Source: Panopea generosa (lineage: Eukaryota > Mollusca > Bivalvia > Adapedonta > Hiatellidae). Taken from it: a DNA stretch of 64,000 nt. Location: the NCBI GenBank assembly GCA_029582155.1, contig CM055901.1:57100740-57164739 (forward strand), read 5' to 3'. The position numbers and the translations under genes were made by a program. How positions within the stretch are numbered: the first letter of the stretch is position 1; every line of letters starts with the position of its first letter. The notes beneath the pieces were generated by a model. That model was not told the DNA's origin. It saw only the letters and a list, made by a program, of their open reading frames with translations, and did not search any database. Of this stretch, positions 52,101-63,415 are shown piece by piece.

Positions 52101-54858
52101 GCAGTTGGTCCAGTTAGTTCAGTCAGTAGTGTGTCTGACTATCTATTCATGTTTATGTGTCTGAGGTGTTCCTCCACAAATAGTGGGTCCAGTTAGCTCA
52201 GTCAGTAGTGTGTCTGACTATCCATTCATGTTTATGTGTCTGAGGTGTTCCTCCACGAGCAGTTGGTCCAGTTAGCTCAGTTGGTAGTGTGTCTGACTAT
52301 CCATTCATGTTTATGTATCTGAGGTGTTCCTCCATGAGCAGTTGGTCCAGTTAGTTCAGTCAGTAGTGTGTCTGACTATCTATTCATGTTTATGTGTCTG
52401 AGGTGTTCCTCCACAAATAGTGGGTCCAGTTAGCTCAGTCAGTAGTGTGTCTGACTATCCATTCATGTTTATGTGTCTGAGGTGTTCTTCCACTAGCAGT
52501 TGGTCCAGTTAGTTCAGTCAGTAGTGTGTCTGACTATCTATTCATGTTTATGTGTCTGAGGTGTTCCTCCACAAATAGTGGGTCCAGTTAGCTCAGTCAG
52601 TAGTGTGTCTGACTATCCATTCATGTTTATGTGTCTGAGGTGTTCCTCCACGAGCAGTTGGTCCAGTTAGCTCAGTTGGTAGTGTGTCTGACTATCCATT
52701 CATGTTTATGTATCTGAGGTGTTCCTCCACGAGCAGTTGGTCCAGTTAGCTCAGTTGGTAGTGTGTCTGACTATCCATTCATGTTTATGTGTCTGAGGTT
52801 CTCTTCCACTAGCAGTTGGTCCAGTTAGTTCAGTCAGTAGTGTGTCTGACTATCCATTCATGTTTATGTGTCTGAGGTGTTCCTCCACTAGCAGTTGGTC
52901 CAGTTAGTTCAGTCAGTAGTGTGTCTGACTATCTATTCATGTTTATGTGTCTGAGGTGTTCTTCCACTAGCAGTTGGTCCAGTTAGCTCAGTTGGTAGCG
53001 TGTCTGACTATCCATTCATGTTTATGTGTCTGAGGTGTTCCTCCACGAGCAGTTGGTCCAGTTAGTTCAGTCAGTAGTGTGTCTGACTATCCATTCATGT
53101 TTATGTGTCTGAGGTGTTCTTCCACTAGCAGTTGGTCCAGTTAGCTCAGTTGGTAGCATGTCTGACTATCCATTCATGTTTATGTATCTGAGGTGTTCCT
53201 CCACAAACAGTGGGTCCAGTTAGTTCAGTCAGTAGTGTGTCTGACTATCCATTCATGTTTATGTATCTGAGGTGTTCCTCCACAAACAGTGGGTCCAGTT
53301 AGCTCAGTCAGTAGTGTGTCTGTCTATCCATTCATGTTTATGTGTCTGAGGTGTTCCACCACAAACAGTTGTCCAGTTAGCTCAGTCAGTAGTGTGTCTG
53401 ACTATCTATTCATGTTTATGTGTCTGAGGTGTTCCTCCACAAACAGTGGGTCCAGTTAGCTCAGTCAGTAGTGTGTCTGACTATCCATTCATGTTTATGT
53501 ATCTGAGGTGTTCCTCCACTAGCAGTTGGTCTGGTTAGCTCAGTTGGTAGTGTGTCTGACTATCCATTCATGTTTATGTATCTGAGGTGTTCCTCCACAA
53601 ACAGTGGGTCCAGTTAGTTCAGTCAGTAGTGTGTCTGACTATCCATTCATGTTTATGTGTCTGAGGTGTTCCACCACAAACAGTGGGTCCAGTTAGCTCA
53701 GTCAGTAGTGTGTCTGACTATCTATTCATGTTTATGTGTCTGAGGTGTTCTTCCACTAGCAGTTGGTCCAGTTAGCTCAGTTGGTAGCGTGTCTGACTAT
53801 CCATTCATGTTTATGTGTCTGAGGTGTTCCTCCACGAGCAGTTGGTCCAGTTAGCTCAGTTGGTAGCATGTCTGACTATCCATTCATGTTTATGTATCTG
53901 AGGTGTTCCTCCACAAACAGTGGGTCCAGTTAGTTCAGTCAGTAGTGTGTCTGACTATCCATTCATGTTTATGTGTCTGAGGTGTTCCACCACAAACAGT
54001 GGGTCCAGTTAGCTCAGTCAGTAGTGTGTCTGACTATCCATTCATGTTTATGTATCTGAGGTGTTCCTCCACAAACAGTGGGTCCAGTTAGTTCAGTCAG
54101 TAGTGTGTCTGACTATCCATTCATGTTTATGTGTCTGAGGTGTTCCACCACAAACAGTGGGTCCAGTTAGCTCAGTCAGTAGTGTGTCTGACTATCCATT
54201 CATGTTTATGTATCTGAGGTGTTCTTCCACTAGCAGTTGGTCCGGTTAGCTCAGTTGGTAGCGTGTCTGACTATCCATTCATGTTTATGTGTCTGAGGTG
54301 TTCCTCCACGAGCAGTTGGTCCAGTTAGCTCAGTTGGTAGCATGTCTGACTATCCATTCATGTTTATGTGTCTGAGGTGTTCCTCCACTAGCAGTTGGTC
54401 CAGTTAGCTCAGTCAGTAGTGTGTCTGACTTTCCATTCATGTTTATGTGTCTGAGGTGTTCCTCCACTAGCAGTTGGTCCGGTTAGCTCAGTTGGTAGTG
54501 TGTTTGACTATCCATTCATGTTTATGTGTCTGAGGTGTTCCTCCATGAGCAGTTGGTCCGGTTAGCTCAGTTGGTAGTGTGTTTGACTATCCATTCATGT
54601 TTATGTGTCTGAGGTGTTCCTCCACGAGCAGTTGGTCCGGTTAGCTCAGATGGTAGAGTGTTTGACTATCAATTCATGTTTATGTGTCTGAGGTGTTCCT
54701 CCATGAGCAGTTGGTCCGGTTAGCTCAGATGGTAGCGCATTTGACTATCCATTTATGTTTATGTGTCTGAGGTGTTCCTCCACGAGCAGTTGGTCCGGTT
54801 AGCTCAGTTTGTAGCATGTTTGACTACCCATTTATGTTTATGTGTCTAAGGTGTTAAT
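49155..54858 (+). repeat. 79-bp satellite, about 72 units, S3-tail / S2-head chimera
   Basis: The unit is GGTCCAGTTAGCTCAGTCAG, TAGTGTGTCTGACTATCCAT, TCATGTTTATGTGTCTGAGG, TGTTCCTCCACAAACAGTG. Spacing measured as 79 bp (GGGTCC at 49262 and 49341). The first 40 bp match the S2 tRNA-like head, including the A box TAGCTCAGTTGG but stopping before the B box. The last 35 bp match the S3 tail (TCATTCTGAGGTCTTCCTCC AC). Variants differ mainly in GCTCAG/GTTCAG, GTCAGTAG/TTGGTAG and CAAACAGTG/CTAGCAGTT/CGAGCAGTT. A three-unit (237-bp) higher-order block recurs at 51306/51543 and 52017/52254. Copies at the right end (from 54.55 kb) carry the more S2-like GGTTAGCTCAGATGGTAGCG. Confidence 0.95.
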
Positions 54859-54925
54859 TGGTTCCCATAATTATGGCCTGTTATGTATTGAAAATGGCGT
54901 CAATTCCATTAAAAATATCTTTGTA
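54855..54925 (+). mobile_element. S3 3' end at the right edge of the 79-bp array
   Basis: GGTTCCCATAATTATGGCCT GTTATGTATTGAAAATGGC, AATTCCATTAAAAATA match the S3 end (GGATGCCATAATTATTTAGC, CTGTAATATATT in the 47.8 kb copy). So the array sits between the two halves of one S3 copy. Confidence 0.65.
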
Positions 54926-55530
54926 ATATATAATAACTTTTAAATGAATTATACAGATTATTCAAAAACTTCTAGACAAACATGCATGCTACGTGCGCTT
55001 CAAAACGGGATTGTTTGCAAGTTTACAACTAATACATATATAATTAAAGATTTTTGGAGCTAGGCAAATAAGCGATGCAGTATAATCATGTTTTTAATCA
55101 ATATTTACGATGGTGGAAGTAGTGGCATGTTTTGTTGAGATATCTACAGGAAATGCGCAAAAAAGCATTTCTTGTATGTAATTCAAGTTTAAGTCAATAA
55201 ACTAGATTTTCATTTTAATGCGTTAATCATTAATCAATAATAAAAACATTTCTCTAGTCAGAAAAGGTGAAAATAAAGTTTTATATCTGGATTAATATAT
55301 GAGATAATCTTTCGGCTACATTATCTACGTTTTGAAAATTACAAAACCAACCTTGGGCATACTTTTCTGAAGCAGGTGTGGTGTGGCAGTATTGATAAAA
55401 TGATATACTATTGAATTAGTTATGATTCTGCATAAAAAGAGATTTAAATAGAGTTTATCAGGAAAAAACACTATTAATGTCTTAAAAAATAAAATTATCT
55501 TTAAACTGGATAAATGTCACTGCATTATCA
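54926..55530. other. No gene seen
   Basis: AT-rich DNA right of the satellite; nothing recognised. Confidence 0.4.
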
Positions 55531-55534
55531 GTAA

Positions 55535-55900
55535 TTAAAATCTGATTGGTTTGGTATTTCAAATGCACCAAAACGTGACAAACTCTATATGTTAATTGGA
55601 GCAGTATAAACTTGACACGAAATCCCCATTCCAAAAATAGATAGTACCTAAATACTACTATACAACCTTCACATCATCATTCGGACTCTTTCTAAGATTA
55701 AACATTAAACAATTTTTACTAAGTGTAAATCTGAATAATTGATCAAATTGAAATCAACATGAAATCACTCATTTATCAGCCACGAAATAAAATCTATTTC
55801 AGTCTAACAGTCAAAATTGGAAAATCCCTTTTTAAAACAATATTTTGATCATCGCCAAAATGATTATACGCAACAGGAACTTATAACCTAACTTTTTATT
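55535..55900 (+). repeat. Dispersed repeat R1, copy 4
   Basis: Ordered blocks: TCTGATTGGTTTGGTATTTC, TTAATTGGAGCAGTATAAAC, ACGAAATCCCCATTCCAAAA ATAGATAG, CATCATTCGGACTCTTTCTA, AAATCTATTTCAGTCTAAC, AACAATATTTTGATC. Most complete in its 5' half. Confidence 0.7.
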
Positions 55901-56262
55901 CGTCAGTTTCAGTTTTTCATGTATTTAACATTGGCAAGCAGAAACAAATCAAACATAAAAATATATTGCAGACATTTTATGCTGTCATTTTTAAATAATG
56001 TTGCATGAAATAAACAAAACAATACCATCAATCAAATTAATATTTATTGAAGCTTGGCGAACTGTACTTTGATTATATGAGGTATTTGAACCAAATTTGA
56101 TGGTTGGATGGCCTTTATTCTCGTAAATGGCTTCACCCACCCCACCTTCTATTATCCATACTTGTTTGTGCTATTTATTTCATTAATATGTAGTTTGGAT
56201 AATAAGTTATATGTATACATTTTGGTATATTGTGTGGCTGTTATTATTCTATACACATAACC
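55901..56262. other. No gene seen
   Basis: AT-rich; nothing recognised. Confidence 0.4.
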
Positions 56263-56264
56263 TG

Positions 56265-56760
56265 ATAGCTCCCAAATCAGATCTATTAACCCCCTATGAA
56301 AAAGCAGGGAATTTCATACCTGTCCCACAATTCATAGCTATGAAACACTTACTAAACTGTGACATCAAACTTTCCATGAAGCAGCTGACCAATCAAAATG
56401 CTGAATGTGGCTAACCCAACGTCAAACTTACTGACGAATTAACTTACTCAATGTGGCATCCCAACATCAAATTCACTAACCAATCAACATGCTCAATGTG
56501 GCTGTCCCAACGTCAAATTCACTGACCAATCAGCATCATACTATATTGATAGATGATAGAGAATCAGTGTGCTCGTAACAAATGATCTAACGCAGGCTGT
56601 CAATCAGACAAGTCGATAATCCACTCAGCAATATTGGTTGCTACCTTGCCATTTCCCTTAGACAAGTGAACAATCTCTAAACATGACATTGTATTACATT
56701 GTATTTACTTGGACAAACAACACCATGTAGTCAGTGGGCGGATAGATAGTAGTAATCTGG
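56265..56760 (+). repeat. Dispersed repeat P-Q, copy at 56 kb (order Q then P)
   Basis: Block Q (56268-56345: CAAATCAGATCTATTAACCC, CCTATGAAAAAGCAGGGAAT, CATACCTGTCCCACAATTCA) precedes block P (56590-56755: GGCTGTCAATCAGACAAGTC, TTTCCCTTAGACAAGTG, CATTGTATTACATTGTATTT ACTTGGACAAACAACACC, CAGTGGGCGG). Between them lie a short tandem repeat and GTGCTCGTAACAAATGATCT. The order is reversed relative to 43 kb although the strand is the same. The 67-codon frame at 56211-56414 lies in this repeat and is not a gene. Confidence 0.75.
56383..56545 (+). repeat. Short tandem repeat, about 3 units of 50-55 bp
   Basis: The unit resembles ACCAATCAACATGCTCAATG, TGGCTGTCCCAACGTCAAAT TCACTG; three diverged units. 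CCAATCA is a CCAAT-box-like word, probably without meaning here. Confidence 0.75.
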
Positions 56761-56771
56761 AGAGCTGGGTC

Positions 56772-56830
56772 TGTTATACAGACTGGGTTGTTGTACAGAC
56801 TGGTCTGTTGTACAGACTGGGCTGTTAGAT
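56772..56830 (+). repeat. Three units of GTTGTACAGACTGGGCT
   Basis: A 17-18-bp unit (TGTTGTACAGACTGG) repeated three to four times just right of block P. Confidence 0.85.
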
Positions 56831-57395
56831 ATTTAATGTGTCATCTGCTAACACAACAAAGCCTGAAAAATAAATCATAATAGAACCCAAAAAAGATTGT
56901 TCAGTAAATTGACAGTAATATGAGAAAGCATTCAAACCATTTACAGATTTTTGAAATTGTCACCTTACCCATGTTTTCCATCTTGGATTTCACTTCTAAC
57001 CACTGGTACAGACTGGTTATTTATAAGTATTTAACTATAGGTCTGCTATTGGCATACAGCGCCATTGATAAAAGTTCAATTTATATTGTTTATCAGACTT
57101 GTGACAAATGTATTGTGGCATGGTAAATAGATCATTCATTATAATAAAATTGATTAAAATAATTTTGTATATAACAAAGGTTTTTAATTCATTTACTTGT
57201 GCATTTTAATGCCCCTTATATCATTTATGACCTAGGTTTGCATTGTCTGTCCATGTGTCTTTCTATTTGTCTGTCCATTTGTTTGTCCATGTGTCTGTCC
57301 ATGTGTCTGTTACTCAGAGCTAATAGATAACAATATTAGGGTAAGAATGTTTGTTGAACATACAAAACAGTTAAACTGATTGAGGGGACTCAATA
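56831..57395. other. No gene seen; short TGTCTGTCCATG repeat
   Basis: AT-rich; a run of TGTCTGTCCATG-like units at 57245-57312. A 68-codon frame at 56920-57126 is unassigned. Confidence 0.4.
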
Positions 57396-57399
57396 CAAT

Positions 57400-57895
57400 G
57401 TGGCTTATAATTTTACATTACATGGTTACTTTATAATATATGGCTTATAATTTTGCATTATATTGTTACTTTACAATATATGGCTTATAATTTACATTCC
57501 ATAGTTATTTTACAATATATGGCTTATATTTTACATTACATTGTTACTTTACAATATATGGCTTATAATTTTACATTACATTGTTACTTTACAATATATG
57601 GCTTATAATTTTACAATATATGGCTTATAGTTTTACATTACATGGTAACTTTACAATATATGCCTTATAATGTTACATTACATGGTTACTTTACAATATA
57701 TGGCTTATAATGTTACATTACATGGTTACTTTACAATATATGGCTTATAATGTTACATTACATGGTTACTTTACAATATATGGCTTATAATGTTACATTA
57801 CATGGTTACTTTACAATATATGGCTTATAATGTTACATTACATAGTTACTTTACAATATATATGACTTATAATTTTACATTATATGGTTATTATC
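57400..57895 (+). repeat. 40-bp tandem array, about 12 units
   Basis: Unit TTACAATATATGGCTTATAA TGTTACATTACATGGTTACT (40 bp). Right-hand units (57660-57840) are nearly identical; left-hand ones are shorter or diverged. No SINE relation seen. Confidence 0.95.
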
Positions 57896-57904
57896 ACATT
57901 TTTT

Positions 57905-58118
57905 GTTAAGCACCCAGTATCTAGATGATAGTTCTAGGGCAGTACACCCAGTATCTAGATGATAGTTCTAGGGCAGTACACCCAGTATATAGATGATAGT
58001 TCTAGGGCAGTATACCCAGTATCTAGATGATAGTTCTAGAGCAGTACACCCAGTATCTAGATGATAGTTCTAGGGCAGTACAACCAGTATCTAGATGATA
58101 GTTCTAGGGCAGTACAGC
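57905..58118 (+). repeat. 34-bp array derived from an S1 segment, 6 units
   Basis: Unit CACCCAGTATCTAGATGATA GTTCTAGGGCAGTA; starts measured at 57911 and 57945 (34 bp). S1 copies carry the related segment GCATTTGGAGGAGAGTTCTA GGTC (4.58 kb). The sequence right of the last unit, CAGCCTGTGTCAG, also resembles S1 (CCAGTGTCAG). It directly abuts the 40-bp array. Confidence 0.85.
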
Positions 58119-58998
58119 CTGTGTCAGGATTGATTTATACTGATTTATCTCAGCTTGATTGTTCAACCAGGGCTTTTGATAATTGCTTTTGAGTTGGTTT
58201 CCAAGGTATTTTAAAAGTTTTCAACTAATGAAGTCGAAACATGGAAGTGGAATTTGTATTTTTTTCTTTTGTGTTCATATTTTTGAATTTATTAACAAAT
58301 TTTAAAAAACTAATTGACAGTTATTGATTTTAAAAATATGAGTAAAAATAATCTTAAGAAATACAAAAAATATTGACATCTCCTTGGAATCTTTCCTATA
58401 ACACCGTTAAAAACTGAAAAAATATCACATTTGTTACAGAATACATACATATATATTACTTTAAATATATAATGTCTTTCAGCCATTTACAAGAGTTATG
58501 CCCCTTCCCAAAACAGAAAAGACATCATACTGGGGTACCTATTCTAATTTCGTATTTGCATCATTACAGATATATAATCAGAAACAGTCTATGAAAGATA
58601 GTAATGTGCCCATATATATGACTGGCAACAGAAATAGTGCATACTGTTTGTGATAGTTGGTTGTTGGTATTGTGGAATGATATATGTCAGCTGTAAAGTA
58701 ATTGTTTATATATTTATAATCCATCCATCTGTTAACATTATTTCAAGGCAATAGTCTTGCTGTGCAGTTGTGATTTTTTTTATATCATTTAGTGATATTA
58801 AAGACCACATAATTGAAATATTGTAGAAACAGGAAATAAGGTTTTGGAAGAGGTTATCAGTTTAATATAATTACAAATGTATTCAGGAGGTGAAAATATG
58901 TATTGATTTGCTTGTTTAATAATACTACATTATCACAATTTTATATAATACAAAAAAATCATTTTCTTTTTTTTTTTTCAATTATAATTTTGGGCAAT
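58119..58998. other. No gene seen
   Basis: AT-rich; T run at 58969-58978 before an S4 SINE. Nothing else recognised. Confidence 0.4.
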
Positions 58999-59001
58999 AT
59001 T

Positions 59002-59215
59002 TTAATTGTGGAGCATGTGGTCATGTGGTAGAGCATTGAACCTAGGTTTGGAGAGTTGTTAGTTTGATCCTCTGCCATGACTATGGTTGATGTCCTTAAA
59101 CAAAACATTTTTTTCCACATATCCTAAGTACTGGTTATACACAGGAAGACTCTGAGCATGATTTGCACAAGTTGTAAATATTTGTTTCACAATCAAGGTA
59201 AAATTAATAAATAAT
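59002..59215 (+). mobile_element. S4-family SINE
   Basis: Head GCATGTGGTCATGTGGTAGA GCATTG (A box), GAGTTGTTAGTTTGATCCTC (B box), TGATGTCCTTAAACAAAACA, CACATATCCTAAGTACTGGT, GAAGACTCTGAGCATGATTT, GCACAAGTTGTAAATATTTG TTTCACAATCAAGG, ending in an AATAAATAATAAATATATAT simple tail. A minus-strand frame over it is incidental. Confidence 0.85.
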
Positions 59216-62200
59216 AAATATATATATATATTAAAGACATAATATTTCAAAGGTTATCTGGAACATTTCTATAAAACTGCAAATCTACTAATCTGTTGGG
59301 AGATGGTTATTTCAGACACTGTAGTCCATACAAGATTATCGTTAGTCCTTGGTAATCTTTCATAACTGCATATCGAACATGCACAAAGGGCACATGGGTA
59401 TAAATGACTGTGTTTCTCATACAAAATCATTCGTCACCCATTGAAAACATGATTTTATTTGACTTTATCTTAGTTAGATAGGCACGTTTTCACTGAAAGA
59501 CTTTTAAAATATTATTGGCACGCTAATCTAGATGAATTTGAATTTAAATGTTTCCGTTTATGTCGCCCATATTGAAGAGAAAGTGCTAAATTATAACAGA
59601 GTGGTGATAGGGGGAATAAATTTTATTCTTACATTGAGCATATGTATATGGGTATAAATGGCTTTATAATGGCAGTATTGCTCAGGTTGTTATTTATATA
59701 CGCTTGTACACTCAGTTTAAAGAAACACTTCTGAAGTAATCTGTAGAAACGGGATTTGTAAACCGGGTGATTAATTATCGCTTACATGGTAAATCTTGTA
59801 AATGACTTTTAATTTCACGCAGTGTTTTACATTATTTTTTTTTGCTGTTTTTGTGAGATGTTTGAATGCACCCAAACAAACCATTACAAGGCTTATAATT
59901 CTTTTTTTTTGTATTTTTTCACAATTGAGGATATTTGCCGCGACTGAAATAGTTTTGATTGGATACCTTTTGATCATGGAGTATACACACTGTTTGATTT
60001 ACTTTTAAACAGACATCCGCAAGCTGTGAGGAGAGAAATTAATATTCATCGAAATTCGAGACGTCTGCATAGAAATTGTGAATCTTAAATTGTGTATGAT
60101 CTGATTATTATTTCATCTTTATTAATGGGAGAGCAATAACAAAGAATTTCTTTGTATTATATTGGCGAATTTTATTCAGTATATTTGTTCTGTTATAGTA
60201 TGATAGGCAAGGTGATTTTCTACAGTGGCTTGGACTTATGTTTAAAATATATATATATATGATTTAAACGGTAATTTAATATAATGACAAAGTGTTAAAA
60301 TTCTCAGTTTGCAAAAAAATATATGTTCATAATTTATATCACCACATGCACTATCTTTGTCCATACACTAAATGCTGATTGGGCAATGCTTTTGGAAGAA
60401 CTTAAAAACGAATATTCATGTTTATTTTACAGTCAAGATTATGACTGAGTTTGACTGAAAAAAAATTAATTTCAATAAAGACATGGGGTTTTAAAGCCTA
60501 TAATATTTTTTCATATATTTAATGAAAGTAACAATTGTGGATGAGTGATCAGTAAGTTCGTAGTTATTACCGGTATGGACGAATGGCGTGATAATCATGT
60601 GGAGTCAAATACAGAGACGGGGATATAAACTGCGAACAAACAATTGCAGTTTGCATAACAACTTTATTTTCAGACCTTACAGGATATTGCATTGTGGGGG
60701 AAATTCATAATAGGATACCCTGCGTGGCAGTTTCCAGCGGTTAAAAATATGAAATAAGGAGAGAATGTGAAGAAAACGTCACTTAACGTAACGATTTAAT
60801 CATTGCTTTTGTCTGTGATATACATATACCTAAGGTGTAGATTGACTTCTACTTTCGATTTTGAAAATTGATGGAACTCGCTGAAAAATATTGAATTCTG
60901 AATTTACGATAACTTTGTATGTTAAATGTAATATCATGAAATATTTTCTATGTATCAAAGTTCAGAGTGTGAGTCAAATTTTGAAATGTAAACAATAAAA
61001 GTATCTTGTAGGTCTAAGAAAATACCAATGGATGACTGTTTATATAGGTACGGAGAAAGTTTGTGTGATCTAATTGGGACAGTTCATAAATTATTCATGA
61101 AACTGGAGTTAAATTGATTGGTCAAAATTAAAAATCAATTTAATGTCTATGTTGATGTCCAAATAAATGTGGAATAGCTGTGACCAATGTGGAGAGTTCA
61201 AACCATATTCACTGCAACGCTTACACTGTAAATGTTGTTTTAAGTTTATTGATCACAGGAAAATAACAATAGCCGCCATTTCCTAGGTGTTTGAACACAT
61301 TGGAATTAATTAAATTGTATAGAAAGGGAAAATGGTTACAATTTGTTTTAAGTGTGGCAATCACTTATTTGTGACAAAATTTGTTCATACATAGATTTAT
61401 AGTGAACTTGATGCATTACTCTTTTTTATTATTTGACTCTTACTAATTTTCAGATTTTTAAATTTAGATAAACAAAGACCTACCTCTTAACTTTCATGAA
61501 GTTTGTCAAATATTTATACAAGGAATCAACAGAAGGTTCACAGTGAAAGGACATGTGGATTAAATGATTAGTTAGTTTCAAATTAGGTGTAAACATTGAT
61601 TACACGCTGTAAATCAAATACAGATAGCAGAAAGGTTAAAATTCACCAAAAAATTTTGTATTTTTATTAGTTAAACCCCAGGACCAAAACTTATTTGGAA
61701 GGAGTTTTAGCCATACAATCAGGGGAGGTAGCAAGTTTGATAGAATCATTGACTGAAGACTAAAATCAAAGTATTGACCACATGGATTAAAAACATAACA
61801 GAAATATGCCATAGATTTAAAATATAAAGAAATAATATTTGTATGGATTATTATGAAAGACATCGATCGTGTGTATTATTGTAATTATTTTAAAAAGAAT
61901 TAAGCAAACTTAACCACAGATTAAGGAATATTTCTATGAAATAATGACCAATTAGATCACAATTTAAAGGAGACATTAGTTGAAATGTCTATAGATTGCA
62001 ACACAATTGAAACATTGAAAACCGAGGGTAAAAATGGACAAAACTTAACCAATCTAACTATACATCTGTTGGAGGAGATTTGGAGAGATCATTGATTAAA
62101 ACAACATGTGTATAACTGGAGCACTGACCATAGTTAACAAACTATTGCTGATTAAAGGAAATATTGACCATTACTAGCAACTTACAGTTGTTTGAGGATA

Positions 62201-62700
62201 TTGTGAAGACAAGTTTGAGTATAATCGAGAAACTAACTTGCCATTGTGTGGTACTCAAAACATCCAAGAGTTGTCAAGTGTTTTTGAAAAAAAAAAGAAG
62301 CTTTGTGATTCATAATACTAAAAGTTTAATTAATATGAAAATATTTTTGTTGGTTTGTAATTATGGAACTAAATATTACTTGACTAGAACATAGGAGTGT
62401 ATAATGAAGTAAATTACAACTTTGGTACTGCTGTTTTTTATAGTATTGTAGGAAATTTGAGTTGCTTGGTGACAGCAGATCTTTATTTATCATTACCACG
62501 GTGACAAACTCATGTGACTAACTTATGCTATGGAGTGGTGCAGGAGAAAAAACCTGAAGTTTTGCACAATTCCTTATCATAAAGTCATGTGGGTTTGGCA
62601 CTGTGATTACACTGCATGCAGATGACAATGTTCTATGTACTTACCTCAGTAATTATGGGTCTGTGTTACATGGTGTGTTTCAAGGAGCTGCTCTAAGGTT
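59216..62700. other. No gene seen; 3.5 kb without recognised repeats
   Basis: The longest repeat-poor stretch in the window. Overlapping frames at 59771-59977 (minus) and 59802-60008 (plus) and short frames at 61636 and 62164 have AT-driven composition and no motif. (TA)n at 60248-60260. Unique sequence of this kind could hold regulatory DNA, but nothing specific can be supported. Confidence 0.4.
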
Positions 62701-62704
62701 GCTT

Positions 62705-63415
62705 TTCATGCTGAAGTAATAGGTTTGAGTCCAGTTCTGTCGAAAGATTTTAAGCTATAAAATTCGGTCATGGGTTTGAGCCCAGTTCTGTCAAAAGATT
62801 TTAAGTTATAAAATTCGGTCATGGGTTTGAGCCCAGTTCTGTCGAAAGATTTTAAGTTATAAAATTCGGTCATGGGTTTGAGCCCAGTTCTGCCGAAAGA
62901 TTTTAAGTTAAAAATTCGGTAATAGGTTTGAGCCCAGTTCTGTTGAAAGATTTTAAGTTATAAAATTCGGTCATGGGTTTGAGGGCGGTTCTGTCGAAAG
63001 ATTTTAAGTTATAAAATTTGGTTATGGGTTTGAGTCCAGTTCTGCCAAAAGATTTAAGTTATAAAATTCGGTCATGGGTTTGAGCTCAGTTCTGCCGAAA
63101 GATTTTAAGTTATAAAATTTGGTCATGGGTTTTAGCCCAGTTCTGTTGAAAGATTTTAAGCTATAAAATTCGGTCATGGGTTTGAGCCCAGTTCTGTCGA
63201 AAGATTTTAAGTTATAAAATTTGGTCATGGGTTTGAGTTCAGTTCTGTCAAAAGATTTAAAGTTATAAAATTTGGTCATGGGTTTCAGCCCAGTTCTGAC
63301 AAAAGATTTAAAGTTATAAAATTTGGTCGTAGGTTTCAGCCCAGTTCTGTCAAAAGATTTAAAGTTATAAAATTTGGTCATGGGTATCAGTCCAGTTCTG
63401 TCGAAAGATTTTAAG
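62705..63415 (+). repeat. 51-bp array with a B-box-like core, about 13 units
   Basis: Unit AATTCGGTCATGGGTTTGAG, CCCAGTTCTGTCGAAAGATT, TTAAGTTATAA; spacing 51 bp (62761 to 62812). GGTCATGGGTTTGAGCCCAG and the following CAAAGATTTTAAG text match the T-arm/B-box and start of body of S1 (GGTCATGGGATCGATCCCCG, ACCAAAGATTTAAAATGG at 38.5 kb). The first unit is preceded by GCTGCTCTAAGGTTGC, perhaps the decayed head. A 17-codon period opens the 119-codon minus-strand frame, which is not a gene. Confidence 0.9.

Noticed and set aside
49155-54858. Tandem tRNA gene cluster
   Set aside because: Only the first half of a tRNA-like head is present in each unit; no T-arm or acceptor stem.
59771-60008. Overlapping 68-codon frames on opposite strands
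   Set aside because: AT-rich sequence with low stop density; no motif, splice site or start context on either strand.
63022-63381. 119-codon minus-strand frame with a TKFYNFKSFDRTGLKPM repeat
   Set aside because: Exact 17-codon period of the 51-bp array; no gene context.
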